Part shown: piece after piece, positions 34,160 to 43,106 of the stretch
Position numbering within the stretch: position 1 is the first letter of the stretch
Layout of the letters: each line of letters opens with the position of its first letter
From: Rhodococcus opacus B4
GTDB lineage: Bacteria > Actinomycetota > Actinomycetes > Mycobacteriales > Mycobacteriaceae
Length of the DNA: 64,000 bases
Reading direction: 5' to 3'
Assembly: GCF_000010805.1 (NCBI RefSeq)
Contig: NC_012522.1
Coordinates: 5,766,001 to 5,830,000 of the forward strand
Notes under the pieces: model-generated
What the model was told of the DNA's origin: nothing
What the model saw: only the letters and a program-made list of their open reading frames with translations
Database searches by the model: none
Translations under genes and position numbers: made by a program

Positions 34160-34522
34160 GTATTCCCGGCCGAGACGGGTCGCGGGAGCGAACAGGTCTT
34201 CGCCGCCGTCGCCGATCTCGCCTTCGAGACCGTCTCGATCGCCGAGGCCGGCAACGACGTCCTCGTCCACTGGCACCTGACCGGGCGGCACGTCGGCACT
34301 TTTGTCGGAATCGCCGCCGCCGGGCGTCGAATCGAATTCGAGGGATTCGATCACTTCGTCATCGCGGACGGAAAGGTCGTCACCAACATGGTGCGCTATG
34401 ACCAAATGGAGTTCGCTCGCCAGATCAAGCTGCTGCCGCCCGACGGGTCGATTGCGGATCGCGCGTTGAAGGCGGCGTTCAACGCCAAGCCCGTCTGGCG
34501 GGCCATCGCCCGCCGTCGCTAG
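34160..34522 (+). pseudogene. Remnant of a SnoaL-like/ester-cyclase gene
   Basis: The frame ending TAG at 34520-34522 encodes a good SnoaL-like second half: a VLVHWHLTGRHVGTFVGI strand pair, RRIEFEGFDHFVIADGKVV and a C-terminal helix to IARRR. The frame is open back to 34037 but has no start codon before the Met in VTNMVRYD, and the N-terminal 30-40 residues of the fold cannot be found in any frame upstream. Most likely a 5'-truncated relic; a sequencing error cannot be ruled out. Confidence 0.55.
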
Positions 34523-34668
34523 CTCACGATCACGGATCGATCGTCCGCCGCAGGGCGCCGACCTGTCGATCATCTCCGTTCGTAAACTGTTGTGGCCGAG
34601 AGGAACTAAGAGTTAGCGAGATATCGCAGTCGAGCTCGGCCCGAGGCTTCGTCTGATTTCGTGTCAGA

Positions 34669-35283
34669 TCATGGCGCAAACTTTCCGACTGCGTCCAGGT
34701 TGGCGAACACCTCACCGGGCTGGACGAGGTTGGCGCCGGCGGTGTCGTTGAAGACCTGCGCGAAGTAGGGGGTGAAGCGGAACGGCCAATATGTGGGGCC
34801 GATTCCGCCGCCGTGTGGCGTCATGAGCGTCGGCATCATCTCACCCACATTGTAGGTGGCGACCATCCTTTCGCCCTGAGGTACTCCGTTGATCGTCACA
34901 GCCCCGTAGGCGCCGTCCATCCGCAGCCAGATATTCTCGACCACAACGGAATTCCCGGTCTTGCCGATCAACCTCGGCCCGCCGGGGTAGTACACGCCCT
35001 GGCATGCGTCGATATAGTTGGTGTGCGAGCCGATCGGCAGATAGAGACCGGTCTTCCCGGGCTTTGCCTCGAACGGCGTGATGCCTTCGACCGCGATCTC
35101 GTTGTCGTTCATCACCGCGACCATTCGCGGGGGAAAATCGAAGTTGGCATATCCGAACGGCGTGAAGTACGGCATTCTCAAACACTCGGCCTGAGCCGTC
35201 GGCACGGGTGCGTGAAGAGATAGTCCCAGAACCAGAATGATCGCCCCTGCGACCCCTCCTACAAACGCACGCAAGATACGCAT
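34669..35283 (-). CDS. Secreted hypothetical protein
   Basis: 204 residues from the ATG at 35281-35283 (GGAGCAG 3 bp upstream); a longer start at 35319 is less likely. A clear signal peptide: MRILRAF, hydrophobic core VGGVAGAIILVLGLSL and a cleavage site near PTAQA-EC (about 30-32). The mature part is about 170 residues, rich in Pro, Gly and aromatic residues (YWPFRFTPYFAQVF), with two cysteines. I do not recognise a named domain. Followed and preceded by gene-poor DNA. Confidence 0.72.
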   Translation of the reverse strand: MRILRAFVGGVAGAIILVLGLSLHAPVPTAQAECLRMPYFTPFGYANFDFPPRMVAVMNDNEIAVEGITPFEAKPGKTGLYLPIGSHTNYIDACQGVYYPGGPRLIGKTGNSVVVENIWLRMDGAYGAVTINGVPQGERMVATYNVGEMMPTLMTPHGGGIGPTYWPFRFTPYFAQVFNDTAGANLVQPGEVFANLDAVGKFAP

Positions 35284-35852
35284 CTCTGCTCCAATCTTCG
35301 GGTTTGTTCGGCGTGGCACCGGGCGACAAGTAGCGCCGAAAAGCGCTAGGAAGCGCCAAGAAGCCGTACATAGTAGGGTACGCGCCCCACGCCGGGCAGG
35401 AAATCGCTATTTTTGCTGGGCATGACTTACTTTTGGGGATTGTCGTCGTCGTGGCCTGAAGTTCCACTTCAACTTCAGGTTCCGTGCCGCCAGCCGACCG
35501 CACCCGCCGGCAGACCCTGGACTCGTCCCAAATCTCCGCCGCTGGTTCCTTTGTCGCGCGTGATGACGCACGGAGAATAGCCGGGGTTCCTGCAGAGCCT
35601 GCGTTTCTCGCCACTCTGTGGGCGACGCGGAGGAGCATTCACGAGGCGCCGGATCGTCTGCGTGAACGACAGCTTGCCGATCTCGTTGCGTACGCAAAGC
35701 AGTCGCATGACTGCGTGTCGACGAGTTCCGAGGATCCTTATTCCACAATGTGACGTTGATCTGCTTGCTGTGTGTCGGAATTTGTGGAGGTGCGATACGG
35801 ACGCTACCGCCACCTCGGGTGAGGTGGCGGCAGCGGCTGTTGTCTCTGGCGC
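35284..35852. other. 570-bp gene-poor stretch
   Basis: Several short frames on both strands but none with a domain, coding-like third-position bias or a good ribosome site. It contains the hairpin at 35455-35479. Composition is more AT-rich than the flanks and the stretch may be decayed DNA. Confidence 0.5.
35455..35479. other. Perfect 9-bp hairpin in the gene-poor stretch
   Basis: CCTGAAGTT (35455-35463), loop CCACTTC, AACTTCAGG (35471-35479). It could be a terminator for the MatC gene or an operator; there is no U-run. Confidence 0.45.
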
Positions 35853-37238
35853 TCAGAATATTGCAGGGGCGGCTACCAGGATGAACCAGCACAGTGCGGG
35901 TGCGACTGCGACGACGATGCCTGCGTTGAGGAGAAGCTGGCGGTAGAACGCTGGGCGTTCGATGTTCTGGGCATTGGCGAGGACGAGGGCGCCGTTCGTC
36001 GAGAATGGAGACACGTCGACGACGGTCGCCGAGATGGCCAGGGCTGCGACGACTCCGACGACAGGGAGTGCGCCGGTCTGCAGCAGAGGGAGGGCGAGCG
36101 GGATGATCGCGGTGAGCAGTGCGGTCGAGGATGCGAATGCGGACGTGACGCCGATGACGTAGCACAGGACGAATGCGACCAGCAGCGGCGCGCCGACGGT
36201 GATGGCCATTTCGGCGAGGTGGTCGATGGTGCCCATTTCCTCCATGATCGAGATGTAGGTGACCATGCCGGCGACGAGCAGGACGGTGGACCAGCTGATG
36301 CCGGCGATGGCTTCGTTCTGCTTCGACAGGTCGGTGAAGGCGAGGACCGCGCCGGCGGCGATGGCGACGAAGCTGATCGGCAGATGCAGCACCAGTACGA
36401 GTACGAGCACGGTCGCGATGAGGAACAGGGTGAGCTTCTGGACCCGGGTCACGGGGTGTGCGTCGGGCACGATTCCGGTCGAGGTGTGCTCACGAGTGAG
36501 TACCTGCGTCCCACCCGGCGAGCCTGGACCGCTCGTGGTCGGCGTCCAACCCGGTGCGCCATCGGTGGTGGGACGACCTGCGCCGCTGCCGGTTTCGTTG
36601 CTGGTGCCGGTGGCGGTGTATTCGAGGTCGCGCACTCGGGCGAGAACCGAGTAGCCGACGACGGTCAGTACCGACAGCAGGAGGTTGATGCCGTAGCTGG
36701 CGAGGAACAGGGTCCAGGGTGCGATGGTCAGACCGCTTGAGTTGACGATGTCGGTGACGAGGACGCCGGAGACCGAGATCGGCGAGAACGCGCCGGCGTG
36801 GGCGCCGTTGATTGTCATGATGCCCATTACGAGCGGGCTCATCCGAGTGCGCGCGGCGAAGGACATCGCTGCGGGCGAGATCAGAGCGACCGCTGCGGGG
36901 CTGAAGGTGCCGAGTGCCGTCAGCACGGATGCGGAGAAGAAGAACACCCAGGGCACGATCGCCGTCCGGCCGCCGACTGCGCGGATGCAGGCGTTGACGA
37001 GGAGGTCGATGGTGCCGTTCCTCTTGGCCATGCCGAAGAAGTAGGTGACGCCGATGATCGTGAGAACGATCGAACTCGGGAATGCGGCGAGGATTTCCTT
37101 GTCGTCGTAACCGAGGGCGAAGGCGCCGACGAGGAAGGCTCCGATGAAGCCCAGGATGCCGATGTTGATGGGGACGATGGTGGCGATCACGAACATCGCG
37201 ACCAGGGCGATCAGGGGGAGTATTTCGATGGAGGTCAT
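35853..37238 (-). CDS. MatC-like dicarboxylate carrier (SLC13/IT superfamily)
   Basis: 461 residues with about twelve membrane helices. The N-terminus MTSIEILPLIALVAMFVIAT followed by IVPINIGILGFIGAFLVG (about 22-39) is the MatC N-terminal domain of malonate/dicarboxylate carriers. A long hydrophilic loop (about 205-265) separates the halves; the second half holds ASSTALLTAIIPLALPLL (about 370-387). Imports a dicarboxylate such as malonate. Possibly translated together with a short upstream frame (ATGA at 37235). Faces PrpF and lyase genes on the other strand. Confidence 0.85.
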   Translation of the reverse strand: MTSIEILPLIALVAMFVIATIVPINIGILGFIGAFLVGAFALGYDDKEILAAFPSSIVLTIIGVTYFFGMAKRNGTIDLLVNACIRAVGGRTAIVPWVFFFSASVLTALGTFSPAAVALISPAAMSFAARTRMSPLVMGIMTINGAHAGAFSPISVSGVLVTDIVNSSGLTIAPWTLFLASYGINLLLSVLTVVGYSVLARVRDLEYTATGTSNETGSGAGRPTTDGAPGWTPTTSGPGSPGGTQVLTREHTSTGIVPDAHPVTRVQKLTLFLIATVLVLVLVLHLPISFVAIAAGAVLAFTDLSKQNEAIAGISWSTVLLVAGMVTYISIMEEMGTIDHLAEMAITVGAPLLVAFVLCYVIGVTSAFASSTALLTAIIPLALPLLQTGALPVVGVVAALAISATVVDVSPFSTNGALVLANAQNIERPAFYRQLLLNAGIVVAVAPALCWFILVAAPAIF

Positions 37239-37507
37239 GGTCGTTCTTTCGCTTGCTGTCCGGCAGGGTCGCCTGCCTGGTCGTCGGCTGTTCCGGTTGC
37301 GTGAACACAGGAGGGCTCGGCGCGTCCGAGGGCACTGAACGGCGGTGCCGTGGGGCGCGTTCGCGGGGTCTCCCGACTTGTGACGGGGTCACGGTGTGGG
37401 GTCAGAACGGGCGCGGTGGAATCGACCAGTCCGATGGACAGCTCGCAGGCCCGGTCCCGGTCGGCGGGAACGTCTTCGCGTCGGGGTCGCGGGCTCGTGG
37501 TTTGCAT
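37235..37507 (-). CDS. Possible short leader gene before the MatC-like carrier
   Basis: 90-codon frame with an ATG start, AGAGG 9 bp upstream, and a stop that overlaps the carrier start as ATGA, the arrangement of translational coupling. The sequence is low-complexity, rich in Arg, Pro, Thr and Asp, with no domain, so it may only be a coupled leader or chance. The carrier itself has just a weak GAAAGAA ribosome site. Confidence 0.35.
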   Translation of the reverse strand: MQTTSPRPRREDVPADRDRACELSIGLVDSTAPVLTPHRDPVTSRETPRTRPTAPPFSALGRAEPSCVHATGTADDQAGDPAGQQAKERP

Positions 37508-37893
37508 GTCACATCCTCTCGTCGATCATGTCCTACATCACGTTAGAGACGGCAGATGTTCAGAACAATGTCACATTTCTATCCGGGGGTTCATTTTTGC
37601 TTAAGTCAGGTCGGCGGGTTCGCGCCCGGCCGAGTGCCGTACCGACACTTCTGCTGTGGGCTGTCGACCTCGGTGAACGACGACGTCCGAGGTTCGACTC
37701 GGCCATCGGCGGCTCCGTGCTTGATCCTGCACCGGCGATCGCTGCCCTGATGTAAGCCAGAGTTAAGGGTCGTCCTCACTTTCGAAATTGTGCTCCAACC
37801 TGGTCTGGCGCAGGCTTGACGGCGTCACCGCTGGAGATTTCCGTTCCCTTACCCTGATCAGAGCCTTCGGCGGTGCCTCAGACTTCGTCACGA
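37508..37893. promoter_or_regulatory. Divergent control region between MatC-like and PrpF-like genes
   Basis: For the minus strand TTGTTC (complement of 37563-37568) and TAACGT (complement of 37540-37545) form a promoter with 17-bp spacing. TGTTCAGAACA (37557-37567), an 11-bp palindrome, overlaps the -35. ATGTCACAT occurs twice (37506-37514 and 37568-37576). The rest up to 37893 shows nothing I can name. Confidence 0.45.
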
Positions 37894-39045
37894 ATGAAAG
37901 GCGGCCGGGCGGTGTTCACACTCCGTGGAACCTGGATGCGAGGCGGCACCAGTAAGTGCTGGCTCTTCAACGCGGTTGATGTCGATCCGCTGGTCGAGCA
38001 GGCGGGCGGGCTCGATGCCATTCTCACCTCGGCCTTCGGGTCGGGTGATCCCCGTCAGCTCGACGGTGTGGGCGGCGGCAGCTCGACGACGTCCAAGGCC
38101 GCGATCGTGCGCCGATCCGCCGAGCCGGGCATCGACGTCGAGTACCTCTTCGCTCAGGTGGCGATCGGTGACCGCCGGGTCGAGTGGGGCAGCAACTGCG
38201 GAAACTGCGCGACCGGGATCGGGTTGTACGCGCTGCAGTCCGGGCTCGTCGCGGTCGACAGCGCGACGACGATCGTGCGGATGCGCAACACCAACACCGG
38301 CGCGATTCTCACGGCCGAGATCGCGACGCCGGGTGGGGTGATTCCGACCGAGGGGAATGCCGCCGTGCCGGGAACCAGTGCGCTCGGCGTTCCGGTCGCC
38401 CTGACCTTCACCGGCCTCGCCTCCGGTTCCGCATTGCTGCCCACCGGGTCGCCGTCCGATTCGATCACGCTCGGTGATTGCCGGTACCGGGGCACGATGG
38501 TGTCCGCCGGAGCCCCGGCTGCGTTGTTCGACGCCGCCGATCTGGGCTTGAGCGGGGAGGAGGACAATTCGGTGATCGCCGACCACCTCCCCGTTCTGGT
38601 GGGTTTGCGACGCGAATCGTCGCTGCGGATGGGCCTGAGCAAGCTTGGTGACCCCATCTCGCACGCCATTCCGAAGGTCGGTGTGATCGGCCCACCGCGG
38701 GACTATCGCACCAGCGCGGGCATCGACATCGCCGGCGACGACTACGACGTCTCGGTCCGCATGGTCTCCATGCTCGCCCCGCATCCAGCGATCGGCCTGA
38801 CATCGGCCGTCGCCGTCGCCGCTGCCGCCACCGTGGCAGGGGGAGTGGTGGCCGACAACGCCCGGGTGCGGTGGCCCGGATCGCTGAGACTGGGCACGGC
38901 CGCGGGCGTCCTCGACATCGACCTCACCACCTCCCCCGACGGGGCGATCGAGGCGGTCTCACTACATCGCGCGGCACGGCGCATCGCGGCCGCCGAATTG
39001 TTCGTCGCCGCCCCGGCCGTCGCCATGGCGGGATCTGCACGGTGA
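37894..39045 (+). CDS. PrpF-family isomerase/tautomerase
   Basis: 383 residues from the ATG at 37894; GTG codons at 37873 and 37912 are alternatives and the last would start directly at VFTLRGTWMRGGTSK. Two diaminopimelate-epimerase-like halves. Signatures: WMRGGTSKCWLF, GVGGGSSTTSKAAIV and VEWGSNCGNCATGIG with the catalytic cysteine. Family members shift double bonds in 2-methylaconitate, 3-methylitaconate or 4-oxalomesaconate. Its stop overlaps the GTG of a CitE-like lyase, and it faces a dicarboxylate carrier. Confidence 0.87.
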   Translation: MKGGRAVFTLRGTWMRGGTSKCWLFNAVDVDPLVEQAGGLDAILTSAFGSGDPRQLDGVGGGSSTTSKAAIVRRSAEPGIDVEYLFAQVAIGDRRVEWGSNCGNCATGIGLYALQSGLVAVDSATTIVRMRNTNTGAILTAEIATPGGVIPTEGNAAVPGTSALGVPVALTFTGLASGSALLPTGSPSDSITLGDCRYRGTMVSAGAPAALFDAADLGLSGEEDNSVIADHLPVLVGLRRESSLRMGLSKLGDPISHAIPKVGVIGPPRDYRTSAGIDIAGDDYDVSVRMVSMLAPHPAIGLTSAVAVAAAATVAGGVVADNARVRWPGSLRLGTAAGVLDIDLTTSPDGAIEAVSLHRAARRIAAAELFVAAPAVAMAGSAR

Positions 39046-39869
39046 CCCGGCCGCAGCACCTCGCGGGGATCGCCCGCTCGTGGCTCCTGGTCAACGGAAC
39101 CCGCGTCGACACCTTCGAGCAGGCCCACCGGTCTCCCGCGGACCAGATCGTCCTCGACCTCGAGGACGCCGTCGACCCGAAACGGAAACCACACGCCCGC
39201 GAGAGCGTCGCGACGTGGCTCGAGGAGCATTCGTCCTGGGTCCGGATCAACGATCACACCACCCCCTACTGGTCGGACGACGTCGACCGCCTCGCGGGAC
39301 TACCCGGCCTGGCCGGGGTGATGCTCGCCAAGACCGAGGCGGCCGACCAGGTCGTCGACACCTTCGATCGACTGGGCGGCACCATCCCGGTCCTCGCCCT
39401 CGTCGAATCGGCCGTGGGCATCGAGGAAGCACCCGCCATCGCCCGCGCTCGCGGCGCCTTCCGCCTCGCCTTCGGAAGCGGCGACTACCGCCGTGACACC
39501 GGCACCAGCGCGGACGATCTCGCGATGGCCTATCCGCGATCGAGGCTGGTCGTTGCGAGCCGGGTCGGGGATCTCCCGGGACCGATCGACGGCCCCACCG
39601 TCAGCAACAGCCACCCCGTCCTGCGCGAGCAGTCGGCGGTCGCGGTGTCCCTCGGTCTGACCGGCAAACTGTGCCTGGACACCGGGCAGCTGCCCGTGAT
39701 CAACGAGGCCATCAGCCCGGCACCGTCCGACGTCATCTGGGCGCGCGAATTTCTCGCCGACTTCGACGCCCGGGGGCGGGTCATCCGGGACGGCAGCGAC
39801 CTTCCACGGCTCGGCAGGGCCGAGAAGATCGCACGCCTCGCCGACGCCTTTGCGATCTGTCCGTCGTAG
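39042..39869 (+). CDS. CitE/HpcH-type lyase, first paralogue
   Basis: 275 residues from the GTG at 39042, overlapping the PrpF stop. TIM-barrel with RSWLLVNGTR near the start, VLDLEDAV (metal-binding Glu-Asp), HSSWVRIND (Arg), LALVESAVGIEEA (Glu) and RLAFGSGDYRRDTG with the metal Asp. These are features of CitE-like and malyl/citramalyl-CoA lyases, which split or form a C-C bond next to a CoA thioester or pyruvate. Substrate inferred to be the acid rearranged by the PrpF-like enzyme. Confidence 0.83.
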   Translation: MTRPQHLAGIARSWLLVNGTRVDTFEQAHRSPADQIVLDLEDAVDPKRKPHARESVATWLEEHSSWVRINDHTTPYWSDDVDRLAGLPGLAGVMLAKTEAADQVVDTFDRLGGTIPVLALVESAVGIEEAPAIARARGAFRLAFGSGDYRRDTGTSADDLAMAYPRSRLVVASRVGDLPGPIDGPTVSNSHPVLREQSAVAVSLGLTGKLCLDTGQLPVINEAISPAPSDVIWAREFLADFDARGRVIRDGSDLPRLGRAEKIARLADAFAICPS

Positions 39870-39895
39870 CCGACGATCACCCTGTCGCCGTGAGC

Positions 39896-40816
39896 CTACG
39901 CGTCGGCGAAACCTTCCTCGAGGCGCCGCGCCGCCGCCATGCACTGCGTGATGGCCTCCTGGGCGGCCGGGCTCAGCCGGCGTTCGGTCAGGTGCGCGAT
40001 CAGGATGCGGCGCTGCGGAGAGCGGGTCGCGAGCGGGATCGACCGGACGTCGGGGCGGGGATTGAGGACGGCCAGCCGCGGCGCGATGGCCACCCCCAGT
40101 TCGACCCCCACCATCGCCTGAACCTCCCCGTAGTCGTGGGCGAGGAAGCTTGTCCGGGGCGTGAATCCACCTTGCTGACAGAGCCGTTCGAGGGTATGCG
40201 CCACCGGGTGATCGTCGGCGCGCACCACCCACGACTCGTCGCGGAGTTCGGTGATCCGGATCGACTCCCGGTCTGCGAGGCGGTGTTTCTCCGAGACCAG
40301 CAGCAGCGTCGGATCGTTCATCAGGTGGTGACACGTCAACAGCGGATCGTCGATCCGGTTCCACTCGTAGTCCCACAGCAGCGACAGCTCCGTCTCCCGG
40401 CGGCGTAGCGACTCGACCAACTGCGCGAATCGGCCACTGAGGACGCGCAGGTCGATGCCGGGGTGGTGGGTCTTGAATTCCTTGACCACCAACGGCAGCA
40501 GTGAGGATCCTGCCGTGGGGAACGTGCCTATTGCCAGCATTCCCGCGCGCAGTCCGCGGATCTCCGCGAGTTCGGCGTCCGCGGCCTCGAGTTCGACGAG
40601 GATCCGTTCGGTGTGTTTGACGACCGAGCGGCCGGCATCGGTGAGCATGATGCCCCGGGCGTGCCGTTCCAGCAGCGGTTGCCCGGCCTCCTTCTCGAGC
40701 TTGGCGATCTGCTGTGAGACCGCCGAAGTGGTGTATCCGAGCGCCGCGGCAGCCGCGGTGATGGAGCCGTGCTTCGCGACCTCGCACAGCGTGAACATCC
40801 GCGTCGTGTCGAGCAC
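39896..40816 (-). CDS. LysR-family regulator of the carboxylate cluster
   Basis: 306 residues, GTG start. HTH at about 5-62 (EVAKHGSITAAAAALGYTTSAVSQQIAKLEKEAG in long form) and effector domain at about 90-295 with GMLAIGTFPTAGSSLLP and MVGVELGVAIAPRL. Divergent from the CaiB-CitE operon and convergent with the PrpF-CitE pair, so it may serve both. The gap to 40996 carries an inverted repeat fitting a LysR site. Confidence 0.88.
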   Translation of the reverse strand: MLDTTRMFTLCEVAKHGSITAAAAALGYTTSAVSQQIAKLEKEAGQPLLERHARGIMLTDAGRSVVKHTERILVELEAADAELAEIRGLRAGMLAIGTFPTAGSSLLPLVVKEFKTHHPGIDLRVLSGRFAQLVESLRRRETELSLLWDYEWNRIDDPLLTCHHLMNDPTLLLVSEKHRLADRESIRITELRDESWVVRADDHPVAHTLERLCQQGGFTPRTSFLAHDYGEVQAMVGVELGVAIAPRLAVLNPRPDVRSIPLATRSPQRRILIAHLTERRLSPAAQEAITQCMAAARRLEEGFADA

Positions 40817-40830
40817 GTCGGGCCACCTGC

Positions 40831-40850
40831 CTTTAGAAGAAATTAAAGGG
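40831..40850. promoter_or_regulatory. LysR-type site before the CaiB-CitE operon
   Basis: CCTTTA (40831-40836), 8 bp, TAAAGG (40845-40850). Symmetric, AT-rich, directly upstream of the LysR start and facing the CoA-transferase gene. Confidence 0.55.
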
Positions 40851-40995
40851 AGTCAAGATACTTGCGATTGTACTTCACTCATGCGGATGGCAGATTGGAG
40901 TCCGCACCCGCGGGAAGGTTCCGCCCGACTTCGACGAGGGGCGCCTCCACCACCTTTCCGCCTCCACCACCTCTCGACAATGCCGAGGAACTGCC

Positions 40996-42246
40996 ATGAG
41001 CGTGAACGCATACGATGACACCCCGGCCCCGAGTTCGTCGGAATCGGCGAACCGCGGTCCGCTGCAGGGGATCCGAGTTCTCGACATCAGCACCGTGTAC
41101 GCCGCACCGATTGCCGCGATGCTGCTCGGCGACTTCGGAGCCGAGGTGATCAAGATCGAGCACCCGACGGGTGACCCCGCCCGATCCCATGGGGCACACA
41201 AGGACGGCCAGGGACTCTGGTGGAAAGTCATTTCGCGTAACAAGAAATGCATCACCCTCGATCTCGGGACCCCGGAGGGCCAGCAGATCCTGCGCGATCT
41301 GGTCGTCGACGTCGATGTGCTCGTGGAGAACTTCCGGCCCGGAGTGCTCGAGAAGTGGGGACTCGGACCCGACCGGCTCACCGCCCTCAACCCGGGCTTG
41401 ATCACGTTGCGGGTCACCGGATTCGGGCAGGAAGGGCCCTACGCCGAACGCCGCGCCTTCGGCACCCTCGCCGAGGCGATGAGTGGATTCGCACACCAGA
41501 CAGGTGAGGAGGACGGCCCGCCGACGCTGCCCCCGTTCGGTCTCGCCGACGGTGTCGCCGGCATCACCGGCGCCTTCGGCGTGGTCACGGCACTCCTGCA
41601 CCGCAACGGCCCCGAAGGCGACGGGCAAGGGCAGGTCATCGACCTCTCGCTGCTCGAACCCCTGATCGGCATCCTCGGCCCGGGCCCCACCGCCTTCGAC
41701 CAGCTCGGCGTGATCGCCGGCCGCCAAGGCAACCGCTCGCCCAACAACGCCCCCCGCAACACGTACCTCACCAAGGACGACCGGTGGGTGGCGATCTCGG
41801 CCAGCGCCACCTCCGTCGCGGAACGGGTCATGCGCCTGGTCGGTCGAGTCGACCTCGTCGAACAGCCGTGGTTCTCCTCCGCCGGGGAACGCAGCCGCAA
41901 CGGCGACCTCCTCGACGATGCGGTCGGAAAATGGATCGCCGCCCGCCCGTTCGACGAGGTCGCTACCGAGTTCGAGCGCGTCGGCGCCGCCCTCGCACCC
42001 ATCTACGACGTGGAGCAACTGATGAAGGACCCGCACGTCCTCGCCCGCGACATGATCACCACCGTCGACGACGAGGACCTCGGGCCCCTCGCCATGCAGA
42101 ACCTCATGGTGCGCATGCTCGGCACCCCCGGGGCCATCCGCTTCCCGGGACGACGACTCGGGCAGGACAACGCGCAAATCTACCGCGACACACTCGGATT
42201 GGGCACCGCGAGCATCGAGGCTCTGCGGGGCAGGGGAGTCATCTGA
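40996..42246 (+). CDS. CaiB/BaiF-type (family III) CoA-transferase
   Basis: 416 residues, ATG with GAGGAA 6 bp upstream. Family III features: GIRVLDISTVYAAPIAAMLLGDFGAEVIKIE (long form, about 18-50), RNKKCITLDL, DVLVENFRPGVLEKWGLG (catalytic Asp would follow at the GFG loop TGFGQEGPYA) and a C-terminal DLGPLAMQN. Moves CoA between a donor such as succinyl-CoA and an acid. With the lyase that overlaps it by one base, it would activate an acid and then cleave it to acetyl-CoA and a keto acid. Confidence 0.9.
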   Translation: MSVNAYDDTPAPSSSESANRGPLQGIRVLDISTVYAAPIAAMLLGDFGAEVIKIEHPTGDPARSHGAHKDGQGLWWKVISRNKKCITLDLGTPEGQQILRDLVVDVDVLVENFRPGVLEKWGLGPDRLTALNPGLITLRVTGFGQEGPYAERRAFGTLAEAMSGFAHQTGEEDGPPTLPPFGLADGVAGITGAFGVVTALLHRNGPEGDGQGQVIDLSLLEPLIGILGPGPTAFDQLGVIAGRQGNRSPNNAPRNTYLTKDDRWVAISASATSVAERVMRLVGRVDLVEQPWFSSAGERSRNGDLLDDAVGKWIAARPFDEVATEFERVGAALAPIYDVEQLMKDPHVLARDMITTVDDEDLGPLAMQNLMVRMLGTPGAIRFPGRRLGQDNAQIYRDTLGLGTASIEALRGRGVI

Positions 42247-43031
42247 TGGCCCGCAGCTACCTCTTCGTTCCCGGACACAACGACACGCTCCTCGGCAAGG
42301 CCTTCGATGCCGGCGCGGACGCGGTGATCCTCGACCTCGAGGACGCGGTCCCGCCCGAGTGCAAGGACACCGCCCGCGCCCGCGTTGCGGACATTCTGAT
42401 CACCCACCACGCCTGGGTGCGCATCAACGCCGTCGGCACCGCGCCCGCCGCCGAGGATCTGGCCGCTGTCGCCGGCCGTGCCCACGGCATCCGCGTCCCG
42501 AAGGTCGACTCGGTCGACGACGTGCGGTGGGTGCGGGAACGGGCACCGGGAACGCCACTGATCTGCGCGATCGAAACCGCGAAGGGGGTGGTCAACGCCC
42601 TGGCCATCGCTTCGGAACCCGGCGTCGAGCACCTCGCCCTCGGCGGCATCGACCTCCGGAAAGACCTCGGCATCGGCGACGGGGACGCCCCGCTGCAGTA
42701 TGTGCGATCGCACCTGGTCATCGCGTCCCGAGCCGCGGGAATCGCACCACCGATCGACAGCGTCCACCCCCACCTGCGGGACACCGACGGACTCGCCCGG
42801 CAAGCCGGCCAGGCCCGCTCTCTCGGCTTCGGCGGCAAATCCGCCATCCACCCCTCCCAACTGCCGGTCATTCACACCGCCTTCACCCCCAGCGAGGACG
42901 AACTCGCTTGGGCACGAAGGGTTGTGCACGTCTTCGCGGAATCCGGCGGAGCGGCCGTCCAGCTTCCGGACGGCGAGTTCGTGGATCTGCCCGTCGCCGA
43001 GCGGGCTCGCCGAATCCTCCAGTCCCAGTAG
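42246..43031 (+). CDS. CitE-like CoA-ester lyase, second paralogue
   Basis: 261 residues, ATG overlapping the CoA-transferase stop by one base. ARSYLFVPGHND, ILDLEDAVPP, AWVRINAVG, ICAIETAKGVVNA, LALGGIDLRKDLG and GFGGKSAIHPSQL are the CitE/citramalyl-CoA/malyl-CoA lyase motifs, with the metal ligands Glu (AIETAKG) and Asp (GGIDL). The GKSAIHPSQ ending marks CoA-ester lyases more strongly than in the paralogue at 39042. Likely cleaves the CoA ester made by the transferase. Confidence 0.88.
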   Translation: MARSYLFVPGHNDTLLGKAFDAGADAVILDLEDAVPPECKDTARARVADILITHHAWVRINAVGTAPAAEDLAAVAGRAHGIRVPKVDSVDDVRWVRERAPGTPLICAIETAKGVVNALAIASEPGVEHLALGGIDLRKDLGIGDGDAPLQYVRSHLVIASRAAGIAPPIDSVHPHLRDTDGLARQAGQARSLGFGGKSAIHPSQLPVIHTAFTPSEDELAWARRVVHVFAESGGAAVQLPDGEFVDLPVAERARRILQSQ

Positions 43032-43106
43032 GAACCGGGGAGCAAATGGGCTCCGCCTCCGAGTGACTCGCCCAGTTACGGTCGGTCGATCCGCTATCGT
43101 CTACGG

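Noticed and set aside
33843..34280. 145-codon plus-strand frame upstream of the SnoaL remnant
   Set aside because: Second half is an out-of-frame reading of the SnoaL-like remnant; first half has no domain or ribosome site.
35475..35813. Short frames on both strands of the 35.3-35.85 kb stretch
   Set aside because: They overlap each other, lack domains and good start signals, and have compositions typical of non-coding DNA.
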